From Nocardia sp. NRRL S-836 (lineage in GTDB: Bacteria > Actinomycetota > Actinomycetes > Mycobacteriales > Pseudonocardiaceae), in the NCBI RefSeq assembly GCF_001279525.1, contig NZ_LGDY01000116.1:83269-147268 (forward strand): a stretch of 64,000 bases of DNA, in the 5' to 3' direction. Every line of letters starts with the position of its first letter. Positions within the stretch are counted from its first letter, which is position 1. Positions 1 to 8,984 of the stretch are shown here, piece after piece. The position numbers and the translations under genes were made by a program. The notes under the pieces were generated by a model. The model was not told the origin of the DNA and made no database searches. It saw only the letters and a list, made by a program, of their open reading frames with translations.

Positions 1-1
1 G

Positions 2-406
2 GTCTCGATCGACGCGCCGGACGCCGGTTCACCGCCGTGCACCTCGCTGGTCGAGAAGCTGCCGCTGGGCCTGCCGTCCGGTAAGGACATGCTGCCGCGC
101 CGGGAGGTCGCCACGCCCGCACCGCCGGCCGCGGTCGCGTGGGGTGACGCCCAGCACGACCCGGTGGTGCTGCGCTGCGGCCTGCCCAGGCCGGCCGAGC
201 TGACGCCGTCGGCCCAGCTGCGGGTGATCTCCGACGTGCAGTGGTTGCAGCTGCCCGGTTCCGGCAGCTCGACGTGGGTGGTCGTGGACCGCGGGGTGTA
301 CGTGGCGCTGACGGTGCCCGACGACGCGGGCACCGGACCGTTGCAGGACATCTCCACCACGGTGCGCGACCTGCTGCCGAAGCAGCCGGTGCGGACGACC
401 TCCTAG
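2..406 (+). CDS. DUF3515 family protein, 3' part (starts before the window)
   Basis: The frame is open from the first bases of the window to a TAG at 404-406, so only the C-terminal ~134 residues are present. The motif PDAGSPPCTSLVEKLPLGLP near the visible start, and the later GDAQHDPVVLRCGLPRP, are typical of the DUF3515 secreted or lipid-anchored proteins that sit next to ddl in actinomycetes. The signal peptide would lie outside the window. Function is not known for the family. It converges on ddl, and the two stop codons share the palindrome CTAG at 403-406, so there is no room for an intergenic terminator. Confidence 0.8.
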   Translation, partial: VSIDAPDAGSPPCTSLVEKLPLGLPSGKDMLPRREVATPAPPAAVAWGDAQHDPVVLRCGLPRPAELTPSAQLRVISDVQWLQLPGSGSSTWVVVDRGVYVALTVPDDAGTGPLQDISTTVRDLLPKQPVRTTS

Positions 407-1452
407 CGCAGGCCGGAGCCGCGCGCGACCGCCGTCTCGATCAACGTGGTCAGCAGCGCCGGGAAGTCGATGCCGGTCGCCTCCCACGCCTTGGGGTACA
501 TGGAGATCGGCGTGAAACCGGGCATGGTGTTGAGCTCGTTGATGATGAGCTCGCCGTCCTCGGTGAGGAAGAAGTCCACCCTGGACAGCCCCTGGCAGTC
601 GAGCGCCTTGAACGCCGTGACGGCCATCGCGCGCAGCCGCTCGGTGACGTCGTCGTCGAGCTTCGCCGGGATGTCGGCCTCGTAGGAGTCGTCGACGTAC
701 TTGGCGTTGAAGTCGTACCAGCCGACGCCCTCGCCGACCGGCCGCAGCTCGGCCGGCAGCGACGCCTCGACCCGGCCGTCGGGGAACTCCAGCACCGCGC
801 ACTCGATCTCCCGCGCGTTCGGCACCGCCGACTCGATGATGACCTTGGGGTCGTGCCGGCGCGCCTCGAAGACCGCGGCGTCCAGGTCGGCCCAGTCGTC
901 GATCTTCGTGATGCCGACCGACGAACCGGCCCGCGACGGCTTCACGAACACCGGCAGCCCCAGCTGCTCGCGCTCGTCGAGGGTGAGCGTGGTGGCGGCG
1001 CGGTCGAGCGCGACGAACGTGCCGACCGCCAGCCCCTCGGCCTGCAGCAGCTTCTTGGCGAAGATCTTGTCCATGGCGGCCGCGCTCGCGAACACGCCCG
1101 GCCCGACGTAGGGCAGGCCACCGAGCTCCAGCAGCCCCTGGATGGTGCCGTCCTCACCCCATGCGCCGTGCAGCAGCGGGAAGACGACGTCGACGTCCGC
1201 CAGGGCCTGGCCGGGCTCGATCGCGGCCACGTCCCGGTTGCGCAGCGTCGGGAGGTGGCCGGCACCCGCTTCGAGCGCGGTCGGGTCCGTGCCGAGCGTC
1301 CACTGCCCCTGCGGCGTGATGCCGATCGGCACCACCTCGAAGCGGTCGGCGTCGAGGTGGGGCAGGACGCTCTTGGCGGACTGGCAGGAGACCTCGTGCT
1401 CGGAGCTGCGGCCGCCGAACACCACGGCCACCCTCGTCTTGCGCTGCGTCAT
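403..1452 (-). CDS. ddl: D-alanine--D-alanine ligase
   Basis: ATP-dependent ligase that joins two D-alanines for the peptidoglycan stem peptide in the cytoplasm. The 349-residue product has the ATP-grasp layout of the family: FGGRSSEHEVS at about residues 12-22, LLHGAWGEDGTIQG near 92-105, KPSRAGSSVG near 170, and the metal/ADP-binding end RVDFFLTEDG...INELNTMPGFT near 298-322. The ATG at 1452 was chosen because the family starts a few residues before the VAVVFGG strand; the frame stays open upstream but without family-like sequence. It is transcribed alone, away from the gpsA-plsC group that adjoins ddl directly in mycobacteria; four coding genes and a decayed frame have come in between. Confidence 0.95.
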   Translation of the reverse strand: MTQRKTRVAVVFGGRSSEHEVSCQSAKSVLPHLDADRFEVVPIGITPQGQWTLGTDPTALEAGAGHLPTLRNRDVAAIEPGQALADVDVVFPLLHGAWGEDGTIQGLLELGGLPYVGPGVFASAAAMDKIFAKKLLQAEGLAVGTFVALDRAATTLTLDEREQLGLPVFVKPSRAGSSVGITKIDDWADLDAAVFEARRHDPKVIIESAVPNAREIECAVLEFPDGRVEASLPAELRPVGEGVGWYDFNAKYVDDSYEADIPAKLDDDVTERLRAMAVTAFKALDCQGLSRVDFFLTEDGELIINELNTMPGFTPISMYPKAWEATGIDFPALLTTLIETAVARGSGLR

Positions 1453-1480
1453 GCGGGCGACCCTACCCGTTTGGGCGATT

Positions 1481-1836
1481 GTGCCTACCCGTGAGTTCGC
1501 GGGCTTCAACCTGGTGGGTGTGCCGCAGGCCGACCCGCGGAACAGTCCCTGGCTGGACGGCCCCGTCGAGCTGCGGATCGCGATCACGGCCGCGGACGGT
1601 CCCGGTGCGGAGGTGCCGGGAGCGGCTCATCGAGTGGGTCCGGCACGCGCGGCGGCACAGGGCGAGGTGGTCCACCGCTCCGCGATCGCTCCGGCGCGGC
1701 CGGCCGGACCTCCGCCAGGCAGGAGGACGCGGTGGTCGTGCCCGATCACCACGGCCTCGGCCGGTTCGGCGAGGCGCACCTGCCGCGGTGGCCGCTCGCG
1801 GCCCACGACGTGCGGACGGTCAGCCGGCCCTGCTGA
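1481..1836 (+). pseudogene. Decayed or frameshifted reading frame between ddl and the MocR gene
   Basis: No single frame spans this stretch, but the strong third-position GC bias expected of a real gene moves from frame to frame. It is in frame 2 from a GTG at 1481 to about 1605 (VPTREFAGFNLVGVPQADP...), in frame 3 from about 1602 to 1675 (RERLIEWVRHARRHRARW), and in frame 1 from about 1680 to a TGA at 1834-1836 (DAVVVPDHHGLGRFGEAHLP). This suggests one former gene of about 115 codons carrying two frameshifts. I do not recognise the family. Sequencing error is an alternative, and chance bias in GC-rich DNA is possible. Confidence 0.35.
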
Positions 1837-3190
1837 GCAGCTCCACCAGCACGGGCAGCGCACTCACCAGCTGGTCGCGGGAGCACGCGCTGTACCCGAT
1901 GGCCAGGCCGTGCCACCGCGCGCGGTTGACGAAGTGCCGGCCCAGGCCGTCCACGCGCAGGCCGCGTTCCAGTGCCTGCTTCATCACCGCGCGCTCGGCC
2001 TCCGCATGAGGCAGCAGCACCACGACGTGTGCGCCGGCGTCGTCGCCGAGGACCTCGATGCCCGCGGCGGCGAACGTGCCGACGATCAGCGCGCGGCGCT
2101 CGGCGAGCTCACGGCGCAGTTTGCGCAGGTGGCGGCCCAGGTCGCCGGTGCGGGCCAGTTCGACGACGACGCGCTGGCCCGCGGCGGCCGGGCTGGTGCC
2201 GGTGAGGTCGCGGTGTTCCAGCACGGCGGTGGCGATGTGTTCGGGGGCGACCATCCAGCCGGCGCCGAGGGTCGGGGTGAGGATCTTGCTCGTGGTCCCG
2301 AGGTGGACGACGACGTCCGGCGCGAGGGCGGCCAGTGAGGGCAGCGGGGCCACGTCGTAGCGCAGCTCGCCGTCGTAGTCGTCCTCGATGACCAGCCAGC
2401 CGTCGCGGCGCGCGCGCTCGACCAGCGCCACGCGACGGCCCGCGGACATGCGGCCGCCGAGCGGGTACTGGTGCGCGGGCGAGCAGTAGACGGCGCTGAC
2501 GCCGGACGGGACGGCGTCGGGCAGGAGGCCCTCGGCGTCGACGGCGGCCTGGACGACCTTCAGGCCGGCCGCGCGGAAGACGCCGACCGCGCGCTGGTAG
2601 CCGGGTTCCTCCACGGCCACGGCGTCGCCGCGGCGCAGCACCGCGACCGCGATCTCGGTCAGCACCGCCGTGGTGCCGCCGGTGGCGAGCACGGGTTCGG
2701 CGTTGACGGCCAGGCCGCGGTGGCGCAGCAGGTGCTCGGCGATGGTCTCGCGGTACTCGGGCAGGCCGGCGCGTTCGGGACGGGACAGCGGCGGCGTGTC
2801 GGCGGCGGCACGCCAGGCACGGCGCCAGGCCGCGCGGTCGAGGCCACCGGCCCACGGCGCGCCGGTGCCGAGGTCGACGAAGTCGGTGATGGCGGGGACG
2901 ACGGCCTTGCGCGAACGTTTGCGCATCGGGCCGGGCGGCGTTGTCGTGACGTACGTGCCGGAGCCGTGGCGGCCGGCGATCCAGCCCTCGGCGTGCAGCT
3001 GGTCGTACGCGGCGGCGGTCACCGTGCGGGACACTCCGAGACGTTCGGCGAGAGCGCGCGTGGAGGGCAGCCGGTCGCCCGCGCGCAGCCGCCCCTCGGA
3101 GGCCGCGGAACGCAGGGCGTCGGCCAGCTGCACGGCGAGCGGCTCCGGCGACTCGCGGTCCAGGGCGACGGGCAGTGCGGTCTCCGCCAA
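1820..3190 (-). CDS. MocR/PdxR-type regulator (GntR winged helix fused to aminotransferase fold)
   Basis: The protein of 456 residues has an N-terminal GntR-type winged helix (about residues 15-75, including RLPSTRALAERLGVSRTV and GWIAGRHGSGTYV) and a class-I aminotransferase-like domain over the rest. The Schiff-base lysine lies in TTSKILTPTLGAGW near residue 300. MocR proteins use PLP as a ligand and usually control divergently transcribed genes, often for vitamin B6 metabolism. Here the divergent neighbour 68 bases away is a pyridoxamine-phosphate-oxidase-like protein, so that gene is the obvious target. Whether the ligand is PLP, and whether the aminotransferase fold retains catalysis, is not shown. 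The start ATG gives the usual short lead into the helix-turn-helix. Confidence 0.88.
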   Translation of the reverse strand: MAETALPVALDRESPEPLAVQLADALRSAASEGRLRAGDRLPSTRALAERLGVSRTVTAAAYDQLHAEGWIAGRHGSGTYVTTTPPGPMRKRSRKAVVPAITDFVDLGTGAPWAGGLDRAAWRRAWRAAADTPPLSRPERAGLPEYRETIAEHLLRHRGLAVNAEPVLATGGTTAVLTEIAVAVLRRGDAVAVEEPGYQRAVGVFRAAGLKVVQAAVDAEGLLPDAVPSGVSAVYCSPAHQYPLGGRMSAGRRVALVERARRDGWLVIEDDYDGELRYDVAPLPSLAALAPDVVVHLGTTSKILTPTLGAGWMVAPEHIATAVLEHRDLTGTSPAAAGQRVVVELARTGDLGRHLRKLRRELAERRALIVGTFAAAGIEVLGDDAGAHVVVLLPHAEAERAVMKQALERGLRVDGLGRHFVNRARWHGLAIGYSACSRDQLVSALPVLVELLSRAG

Positions 3191-3258
3191 AGTGGCCTTC
3201 TCAGATCGATCGAAACTGGCGCTTCAATGATGCCACTTGGGCGGTCACAGTGGGAGCC
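3191..3258. promoter_or_regulatory. Divergent control region for the MocR gene and the oxidase-like gene
   Basis: This 68-base gap must hold both promoters. It contains the inverted pair TGGC...GCCA around 3211-3234 and related pieces AACTGGC, GCCACTTGGG and AGTGGGAGCC. MocR regulators commonly bind repeated short sites between themselves and the target, so these are candidate operators. No clear -35/-10 pair could be fixed. Confidence 0.35.
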
Positions 3259-3903
3259 ATGACCACTGACGTGCAGCTCTCCCCCACCCCGCGCAGCACC
3301 GTCGTCCGCGGCAAGCAGAGAGCCGTCCAGGACCGCCAGGTGCTCTACGACATCCTCGACGCGGGCCTGGTGTGCCACCTCGCCGTGGAGGTCGACGGTG
3401 CCCCGTTCCTCATCCCCACCGCGTACGGGCGGGACGGCAACAGGATCTTCCTGCACGGCTCGACGGGTTCACGGTCCATCAGGAGCATGCTCGAAGGCAA
3501 GCCGGTTTGCGTGTCGGTCACGCTCGTCGACGGCGTCGTGTACTCGCGCTCGGTGTTCCACCACTCGATGAACTACCGGTCGGCGATCGTCCACGGCACC
3601 GCGCGCGTCGCCGAGGACCCCGAGCACGCGCTCAAGGTGATCGTCGAGCACGTCACGCCGGGCAGCTGGGACTACGCGCGCCGGCCCACGAAGAAGGAGC
3701 TCGCCGCCACGGTCGCGCTGGAGGTCGACCTGACCGAGGCCAGCGTGAAGGTGCGCGACGGCGGGCCCGGCGAGGAGCCGGAGGACCTGGAGGCGAACCT
3801 GGTGTGGGCCGGGCACATGCCGCTCGTCACGACGTGGGGCGCGCCGGTGCCGCACGAGACGGACAAGCCCGTCCCGCCGCACGTCAGCGCACGGGGCCGT
3901 TGA
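3259..3903 (+). CDS. Pyridoxamine 5'-phosphate oxidase-like FMN-binding protein
   Basis: The 214-residue product has the split-barrel flavin-binding fold of the Pyridox_ox_2 group. Visible features are LYDILDAGLVCHLAVEVDG near residues 32-50, IPTAYGRDGNRIFLHGSTGS near 55-75, and VYSRSVFHHSMNYRSAIVHG near 95-115. Members bind FMN or related cofactors and are rarely true PdxH enzymes; length and motifs differ from PdxH, so the substrate is unknown. The ATG at 3259 fits family length; the frame is open for 28 codons upstream, which would run into the MocR promoter region. It is probably regulated by the divergent MocR protein. Its 3' end overlaps the convergent cysteine dioxygenase gene by 20 bases. 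Confidence 0.85.
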   Translation: MTTDVQLSPTPRSTVVRGKQRAVQDRQVLYDILDAGLVCHLAVEVDGAPFLIPTAYGRDGNRIFLHGSTGSRSIRSMLEGKPVCVSVTLVDGVVYSRSVFHHSMNYRSAIVHGTARVAEDPEHALKVIVEHVTPGSWDYARRPTKKELAATVALEVDLTEASVKVRDGGPGEEPEDLEANLVWAGHMPLVTTWGAPVPHETDKPVPPHVSARGR

Positions 3904-4342
3904 CCGGGTCGTAGCGGTACGGGGTCATGGCGCGTGAACCGTGGCGGTACACGTGGATCGACACGGCCGGGTCGGCGCCGTCGTTGCGCACGTGGTGCAC
4001 GTAGCCGGGACCCCACACCCGCGACTGTCCGGTGTGCAGCGAGTGCACGACCTGGATGCGGGTCGTCACGACCTCGGTGAGCACGCCGCTGACCACGGTG
4101 AACGCACCGGAGGTGGTCGAGTGGTCGTGCAGGGAGGCCGTCTGGCCGGGGAGCCAGCTCATCAGCCAGATCTCCTGGTCGGCGGTCTTCTCCACCAGCG
4201 TCGAGAAGCGCTCTTCCGGGTCGTAGCGCAGCAGGTGGGCCCACCGCGACCGGTCGGCCGCGACCGACAGCGCCACCCGGACGGGGTGCAGCAGCGCGGA
4301 GTTCTCAGGCAGAACGACGGTGTTCTCGGGAACGGCGAACAT
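3884..4342 (-). CDS. Cysteine dioxygenase family protein
   Basis: A 152-residue cupin. HDHSTTSGAFTVVSG supplies the metal ligands His72 and His74, and GYVHHVRN near 113-120 supplies the third His, as in bacterial cysteine dioxygenases, which oxidise cysteine to cysteine sulfinate with Fe(II). The ATG at 4342 begins MFAVPEN; the frame is open upstream but only with low-complexity antisense of the neighbour. The gene reads in the same direction as the cystathionine gamma-lyase-like gene, separated from it by a hairpin terminator, so the pairing suggests sulfur amino acid breakdown without proof of an operon. A related thiol dioxygenase substrate cannot be excluded. Confidence 0.8.
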   Translation of the reverse strand: MFAVPENTVVLPENSALLHPVRVALSVAADRSRWAHLLRYDPEERFSTLVEKTADQEIWLMSWLPGQTASLHDHSTTSGAFTVVSGVLTEVVTTRIQVVHSLHTGQSRVWGPGYVHHVRNDGADPAVSIHVYRHGSRAMTPYRYDPVNGPVR

Positions 4343-4436
4343 CGGGAAGAACAGTCCTAACCGTGGCGAATGCGCGAAAAGAGGACGCGGGACTATCGCC
4401 AGGTACAACACAGAGCGCTGAAGGACATGTGGGAAA

Positions 4437-4456
4437 GGGTCCCGGAGCCGGGACCC
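4437..4456 (-). terminator. Hairpin terminator after the plsC-gpsA-cystathionine lyase operon
   Basis: GGGTCCCGG and CCGGGACCC form a 9-bp stem with a 2-base centre just beyond the stop codon at 4461. There is no U tract, which is usual for actinomycete terminators. Confidence 0.6.
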
Positions 4457-4460
4457 CCCG

Positions 4461-5528
4461 TCAATCCAGTCCCAACGCGTGAGACACGTCCGCGACCAGG
4501 TCCCGGGTGTCCTCGCAGCCCGCCGAGAAACGCACCAGACCTGGGGAAACGGGGTCGCCGAACTGGGCGCGCCGGTCCGCCGTGGAGTGCAGGCCGCCGA
4601 ACGACGTCGCCGCCGAGACCACCCGAAGGCGTGACAGGAACTCGTCCACCGCCTCGGCCGACTCCAGCTCGAACGTGAGCACGCCGTTGAACCGCCGCAT
4701 CTGCTGGGCCGCCACGAGGTACGCGGGGTCCTCCGGCGCACCCGGCCACCGCAGCCCCTCGACGCGGCCCTTCAGCAGCTCGTAGAGCGCGGCCGCGTTC
4801 TCCGCCTGCCGCGCGAGCCGCAGGTCGAGCGTCGCCAGGCCGCGCAACGCGAGCCACGTCTCGAACGGTCCGGGGATGGCGCCGTTCGACGTCCGCGCCG
4901 TCCGCACCTTCTCGGCCAGCTCGGCGGAGGCGACCGTCACGTGTCCGAAGAGGATGTCGCTGTGCCCGGACACCGCCTTGGAGTCCGACGCCACCACGAC
5001 GTCCGCGCCCAGCTCCAGCGGCCGCTGGCCCAGCGGGGTCGCCGTCGTGTTGTCCACGGCCAGCAGCGCGCCCGCCGCGTGCGCCGCGGTGGCCAGCTCC
5101 GCGATGTCGCACACGTCGAGACCGGGGTTCGACGGCGTCTCCAGCAGGACGAGCCTGACGCCCTCGAACGAGGGGTACGGCCCGGCCGTGGGCACCTCGA
5201 CGACGTTCATGTCCATTTCGGACACCACGCGCCGGGTGAGGAAGTAGCCGTCCGACGGCACCGCCAGGGTGTCCCCTGTGGACAGCACGGTGCGCAGCAA
5301 CGTCATGATCGCGGCCATGCCGGACGGGAAGATGACGCACTCCCCGCCCTCCAGCGACCCGAGCGCGTTCTCCAGCGCCCGCCAGGTCGGGTTGCTGACG
5401 CGGCCGTAGAAGTCGTCGCCGCCGAGGTGGTACGCCGACGCGAACACCGGCTGCGCGCCGAACGGTTCGCCGGGGGAACCCTGCACCGCGTGCACGACGC
5501 GCGTGCCGTCACCGAAGGTCTCGTTCAC
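4461..5528 (-). CDS. Cystathionine gamma-lyase-like PLP enzyme (Cys/Met metabolism family)
   Basis: A 355-residue type-I PLP enzyme. [11 protein letters not shown] at 181-191 carries the Schiff-base lysine (Lys184), [14 protein letters not shown] is the neighbour-subunit phosphate site near residues 40-53, and [14 protein letters not shown] and AVDNTTATP line the cofactor pocket. The family cleaves cystathionine or related thioethers; substrate choice (gamma-lyase, gamma-synthase or methionine lyase) cannot be settled from sequence. Its start overlaps the gpsA stop (ATGA), so it is translationally coupled to phospholipid genes, an arrangement that reflects operon position more than function. 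The adjacent cysteine dioxygenase gene fits a cysteine-catabolic role. Confidence 0.85.
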   Translation of the reverse strand: MNETFGDGTRVVHAVQGSPGEPFGAQPVFASAYHLGGDDFYGRVSNPTWRALENALGSLEGGECVIFPSGMAAIMTLLRTVLSTGDTLAVPSDGYFLTRRVVSEMDMNVVEVPTAGPYPSFEGVRLVLLETPSNPGLDVCDIAELATAAHAAGALLAVDNTTATPLGQRPLELGADVVVASDSKAVSGHSDILFGHVTVASAELAEKVRTARTSNGAIPGPFETWLALRGLATLDLRLARQAENAAALYELLKGRVEGLRWPGAPEDPAYLVAAQQMRRFNGVLTFELESAEAVDEFLSRLRVVSAATSFGGLHSTADRRAQFGDPVSPGLVRFSAGCEDTRDLVADVSHALGLD

Positions 5529-6535
5529 TGGCGCTCGTGCTTCCTGTCTCGTCCCAGCAGTGCGGCACCGAGGTCACGCGCGCTGAGCCCGTCGTGGCAC
5601 ACCATGTGCACGCCCTCGGTGATCGGCATGTCGACGCCGTTCGCGCGCGCCAGCTCCCGGATCGACGAGCACGACTTCACGCCCTCGGCGACCTGTCCGT
5701 GCGCGGCCTCCTGCGCCTGTTCCAGCGTCTCGCCCCGGCCGAGCCGCTCGCCGAAGGTCCGGTTGCGCGACAACGGCGACGCGCAGGTCGCCACCAGGTC
5801 GCCCAGCCCGGCCAGCCCGGCGAACGTGAGCGGGTCCGCGCCCAGCGCCGCGCCGAGCCGCGCGGTCTCGGCCAGGCCGCGGGTGATGATCGACGCCATC
5901 GTGTTGTCGCCGTACCCGAGCCCGGCCGCCATGCCGCACGCCAGCGCGATGACGTTCTTGCACGCCCCGCCCAGCTCGCAGCCGATCACGTCGGTGTTGG
6001 TGTACGGGCGGAAGTAGCTGTTCGAGCACGCGTGCTGCAGGTCGACCGCGCGGTCGTGGTCGGAGCACGCGATGACGGTCGCGGTCGGCTGCCCGACGGC
6101 GATCTCCTTGGCCAGGTTCGGCCCGGACACGACGGCGACCTGCGCCGGGTCGACGACGGCGACCTCGCTGATCACCTCGCTCATCCGCTTCAGCGTGCCG
6201 AGCTCCACGCCCTTCGACAGCGACACCAGCGTCGCGTCCGGGGGCAGCAGCTCCCTCCACGCCGACAGGTTCACCCGCAGCGTCTGCGACGGCACGGCCA
6301 GCACCACCGCGTCGGCGCCGTCGAGCGCCTTGGCCGGGTCGGCGGTGGCCGCGAGGTTCGCGGGCAGCGAGATGCCGGGCAGGTAGTCGGCGTTCACGCG
6401 GGTCTCGGTGATCGCGTCGGCCACCTGCTGCCGCCGTGCCCACAGCACGACCTCGGGGCCGGAGTCCGCGACGACCTTCGCGAACGTCGTGCCCCACGAA
6501 CCGGCGCCGAGCACCGCAACGCGTTCGATCGCCAT
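5525..6535 (-). CDS. gpsA: Glycerol-3-phosphate dehydrogenase [NAD(P)+]
   Basis: Reduces dihydroxyacetone phosphate to sn-glycerol 3-phosphate, the backbone of phospholipids. The 336-residue protein has the Rossmann motif [14 protein letters not shown] near residues 8-21, the family signature [18 protein letters not shown] near 140, the catalytic-lysine segment [17 protein letters not shown] near 185-200 and RSRN-like [12 protein letters not shown] near 255. It follows plsC by 4 bases and overlaps the next gene, so the three form one operon that makes glycerol-3-phosphate and then acylates a glycerolipid intermediate. Confidence 0.95.
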   Translation of the reverse strand: MAIERVAVLGAGSWGTTFAKVVADSGPEVVLWARRQQVADAITETRVNADYLPGISLPANLAATADPAKALDGADAVVLAVPSQTLRVNLSAWRELLPPDATLVSLSKGVELGTLKRMSEVISEVAVVDPAQVAVVSGPNLAKEIAVGQPTATVIACSDHDRAVDLQHACSNSYFRPYTNTDVIGCELGGACKNVIALACGMAAGLGYGDNTMASIITRGLAETARLGAALGADPLTFAGLAGLGDLVATCASPLSRNRTFGERLGRGETLEQAQEAAHGQVAEGVKSCSSIRELARANGVDMPITEGVHMVCHDGLSARDLGAALLGRDRKHERQ

Positions 6536-6539
6536 GTGC

Positions 6540-7247
6540 TCAGGCCTTCCTCGGTCCGTAGAACCCGTCCGGCGCCTGCTGCTCGCGGATCTGCGCGAGG
6601 TGGTCCTTGACGCCGGTCATCAGCAGGTCGGTGACCTCCCGCAGCAACGGGAGCGTCTCCTCCTTGCCGCGGTAGGCGGACAGGTCCACCGGCTCGCCGA
6701 CGAGGTGGGTGATCGTCTTGCGCGGGAACGGCCGGAACTTCTTGAGGTAGTGGTTGTAGAGGTCGAGCGTGCCCCAGCGGGCGACCGGGATGACCGGGCC
6801 GTCGTGCTGCAGCGCGAGCCGCGCCACGCCGGTGCGGGAGTTCGCGGGCCAGCCGTCGGGGTCCTTGGTGATCGTGCCCTCCGGGTAGATCACCACCAGC
6901 TGACCGGACTCCAGCGCCTCGTGCGCCGCGCGCAGGCTCTGCTGGGCGTCGGAGGAGCCCCGGTAGACCGGGATCTGCTTCGCGCCCTTCAGGATCGAGC
7001 CCATGACCGGGACGTTCCACAGGCTGTGCTTGGCGAGGAAGTGCGGCACCCGCCGGCAACGGTGCACGAACACGGCGTCGTAGCACGGGTCGAGGTGCGA
7101 GATGTGGTTCATCACGAGCAGAGCCGCACCTTCGCGCGGGATGCGCTCCCCGTGCAGGATCCGGTGCCTGCCCAGCACGAACGACATCGGGTAGACGATC
7201 GCCGCGGCGACGCCGACCCAGAAGCCGCCCTTCTCGCGTTTGGCCAC
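6540..7247 (-). CDS. plsC: 1-acyl-sn-glycerol-3-phosphate acyltransferase
   Basis: Acyltransferase that converts lysophosphatidate to phosphatidate at the membrane. NHISHLD is the catalytic HX4D box (about residues 46-52), [17 protein letters not shown] and [12 protein letters not shown] are the substrate-binding blocks, and [14 protein letters not shown] is the fourth conserved block. A hydrophobic stretch [15 protein letters not shown] near residue 10 can anchor it. I chose the GTG at 7247 because AGGAGAGG lies about 5 bases ahead of it; the GTG at 7262 lies within that ribosome-binding site region. First gene of the plsC-gpsA-lyase operon. Confidence 0.9.
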   Translation of the reverse strand: MAKREKGGFWVGVAAAIVYPMSFVLGRHRILHGERIPREGAALLVMNHISHLDPCYDAVFVHRCRRVPHFLAKHSLWNVPVMGSILKGAKQIPVYRGSSDAQQSLRAAHEALESGQLVVIYPEGTITKDPDGWPANSRTGVARLALQHDGPVIPVARWGTLDLYNHYLKKFRPFPRKTITHLVGEPVDLSAYRGKEETLPLLREVTDLLMTGVKDHLAQIREQQAPDGFYGPRKA

Positions 7248-7303
7248 GTGGCCTCTCCTCACCTGCGTAGATCTGCGCCCATGAGCACATTAGTCGCCGA
7301 ATC

Positions 7304-7942
7304 GTGGACTATGACGAGGTGCGGGATGAAGTCGACCTGGTGGTTCCGGTCAAGACGCTGGACAGGGCCAAGACCAGGCTGAGCAGTGCGACCGGCGGCG
7401 ATCCGGTGTCGCACGCGGCGCTGGCGCTCGCGCTCGCGCTGGACACGGTGAGCGCCGCGCTGAGCACCCCCGGCGTGCGGCGGGTGGTGACGATCACATC
7501 CGACCCGGCGGTGGCCGCGGAGATGGCGGCGCTGGGCGTCGAGTCGCTGGCGGAACCGGCGGAGCCCGGTCTCAACGAGGCGCTGCTGCACGGTGCGGCG
7601 ACGCTGCGGTCGGAGCGGATCGGCGCGCTGCAGGCCGACCTGCCCGCGTTGAGACCGGACGAGCTCCAGGCCGCCCTGGTCGCCGCCCGCGGGCGCCGCG
7701 CGTTCGTGCCGGACCGCCAGGGCACCGGCACCACGTTGCTGCTCGCGGCCCCCGGCGGTGAGCTCGACCCGCACTTCGGCGTGGGGTCGGCCGGGCTGCA
7801 CGCGCGGTCGGGCGCGCACGCGCTGATCGGCCCGTGGCCGTCGCTGCGCTGCGACGTGGACACGGAGGAGGACCTGCGGCTCGCGCAGGCCATCGGCCTC
7901 GGCCGGCACACCGCGACCGCGTTGCCCGCCTGGACAACCTGA
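7304..7942 (+). CDS. cofC: Phosphoenolpyruvate/2-phospho-L-lactate guanylyltransferase (coenzyme F420 synthesis)
   Basis: Makes the activated phosphoenolpyruvate or phospholactate moiety used to build F420. The 212-residue protein matches the CofC/FbiD nucleotidyltransferase fold: LVVPVKTLDRAKTRLS at residues 12-27 for GTP binding, LQADLPALRPDEL near 107-119 for metal and phosphate, and FGVGSAGLHARSG near 159-171. The GTG at 7304 lies divergent to plsC with 56 bases between. The same placement beside ppk and gpsA is seen in mycobacteria (fbiD). Actinobacteria are known to use phosphoenolpyruvate, so that substrate is likelier here by family knowledge. Confidence 0.9.
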   Translation: MDYDEVRDEVDLVVPVKTLDRAKTRLSSATGGDPVSHAALALALALDTVSAALSTPGVRRVVTITSDPAVAAEMAALGVESLAEPAEPGLNEALLHGAATLRSERIGALQADLPALRPDELQAALVAARGRRAFVPDRQGTGTTLLLAAPGGELDPHFGVGSAGLHARSGAHALIGPWPSLRCDVDTEEDLRLAQAIGLGRHTATALPAWTT

Positions 7943-7988
7943 TCAGGTCACACGCGTCCTCGGAGGTGATCGTCGACCTTGGGGACCC

Positions 7989-8984
7989 ATGCGAACTCTC
8001 ATCGGACTGGCGGTGCTCACGGCCGTCGCCGGCTGCGCCACCGCCCTGCACGTGGAGCGGCCACCCGGCTACACCGCACCGAACAAGCTGGTGTCGTGCC
8101 GCGCCGACCTGCCGGGTGACTGGAAGGAACAGCTGTCCCGCACCAGGACCGAGGCGGGCTCGCACGAACAGGTCAGCGTCGTCGCCGCGAACGGTGCCGC
8201 CGACACGACACTCGTGCAGACGACGCGCAACCGCACGACCGAGCTCGTATTGCGCGACCACGGCAGACGCCAGCAGGTCATGGCGGTGCAGGACGGCGCA
8301 CAGCTCTTCGGCGTCGAGTTCGACGGCCGCTGGGTCACGTTCGCGACCACACCGGACCCCGGCAGCCACGACGTGACCGTCCACGCCTGGGACGCGCGGG
8401 AGGACGGCGCCCCGGTGCGCGTCAGCGGCAGCGGCGTCCCCGTGCTCCACAACGGCAAAGCCGCCTGGTCCGACAGCGGTGAGGTCCACCTGTTCGACCT
8501 GGCGAAGAAGAGGGACACCGTCGTCGGCGAGGGCAAGGCGCCCGCGTTCTTCGGCGACCTGCTCGTGTGGACGCACGAGGGGAAGTTCCGCGCGGCCGGG
8601 ACGGACCGCGGTGCGGCCGCGGTGCCCGAACCGCTGACACGGGCGACTCCGGGTGAGCACGTGGCGTCGGACGGGCGCACGCTGGCGTGGACGCAGGACG
8701 ACACGTTGTTCGCGTGGCGCGCCGGCTGGCCGCAGCCGCGCAGGCTCGCCGAGATCGAAAGCGTGCCGAAGACCGAGGGCATCGTGTTCCCACGGGTCAG
8801 CGGGGACTTCGTGTCGTGGCGCTCCGAGTCGTCGTACGTCACGGACATCCGCAGCGGCGCGACCATGCACACGACCGAGGACGACTACTGGCTGGAGGTC
8901 CACGGCGGTGCGCTGACCCAGCGCGGCCGGAACGTGACCGCCTCCGCTCCCCTGTCCTCTCTTTCGGCCTTGCGGGCCTGTTGA
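7989..8984 (+). CDS. Putative lipoprotein with propeller-like repeats
   Basis: The N-terminus MRTLIGLAVLTAVAGC ends in a lipobox (Cys at residue 15), so the mature protein should be a lipid-anchored extracytoplasmic protein. The rest of the 331 residues shows repeated beta-strand blocks with small turns (WVTFATTPDPG, KAAWSDSGEVHLFDLAKK, LAWTQDDTLFAWRAG, DFVSWRSESSYVTDI), as in beta-propellers, with no family I can name. It follows cofC by 46 bases on the same strand. Its C-terminus ends in SALRAC, an unusual terminal Cys. Function unknown. Confidence 0.7.
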   Translation: MRTLIGLAVLTAVAGCATALHVERPPGYTAPNKLVSCRADLPGDWKEQLSRTRTEAGSHEQVSVVAANGAADTTLVQTTRNRTTELVLRDHGRRQQVMAVQDGAQLFGVEFDGRWVTFATTPDPGSHDVTVHAWDAREDGAPVRVSGSGVPVLHNGKAAWSDSGEVHLFDLAKKRDTVVGEGKAPAFFGDLLVWTHEGKFRAAGTDRGAAAVPEPLTRATPGEHVASDGRTLAWTQDDTLFAWRAGWPQPRRLAEIESVPKTEGIVFPRVSGDFVSWRSESSYVTDIRSGATMHTTEDDYWLEVHGGALTQRGRNVTASAPLSSLSALRAC

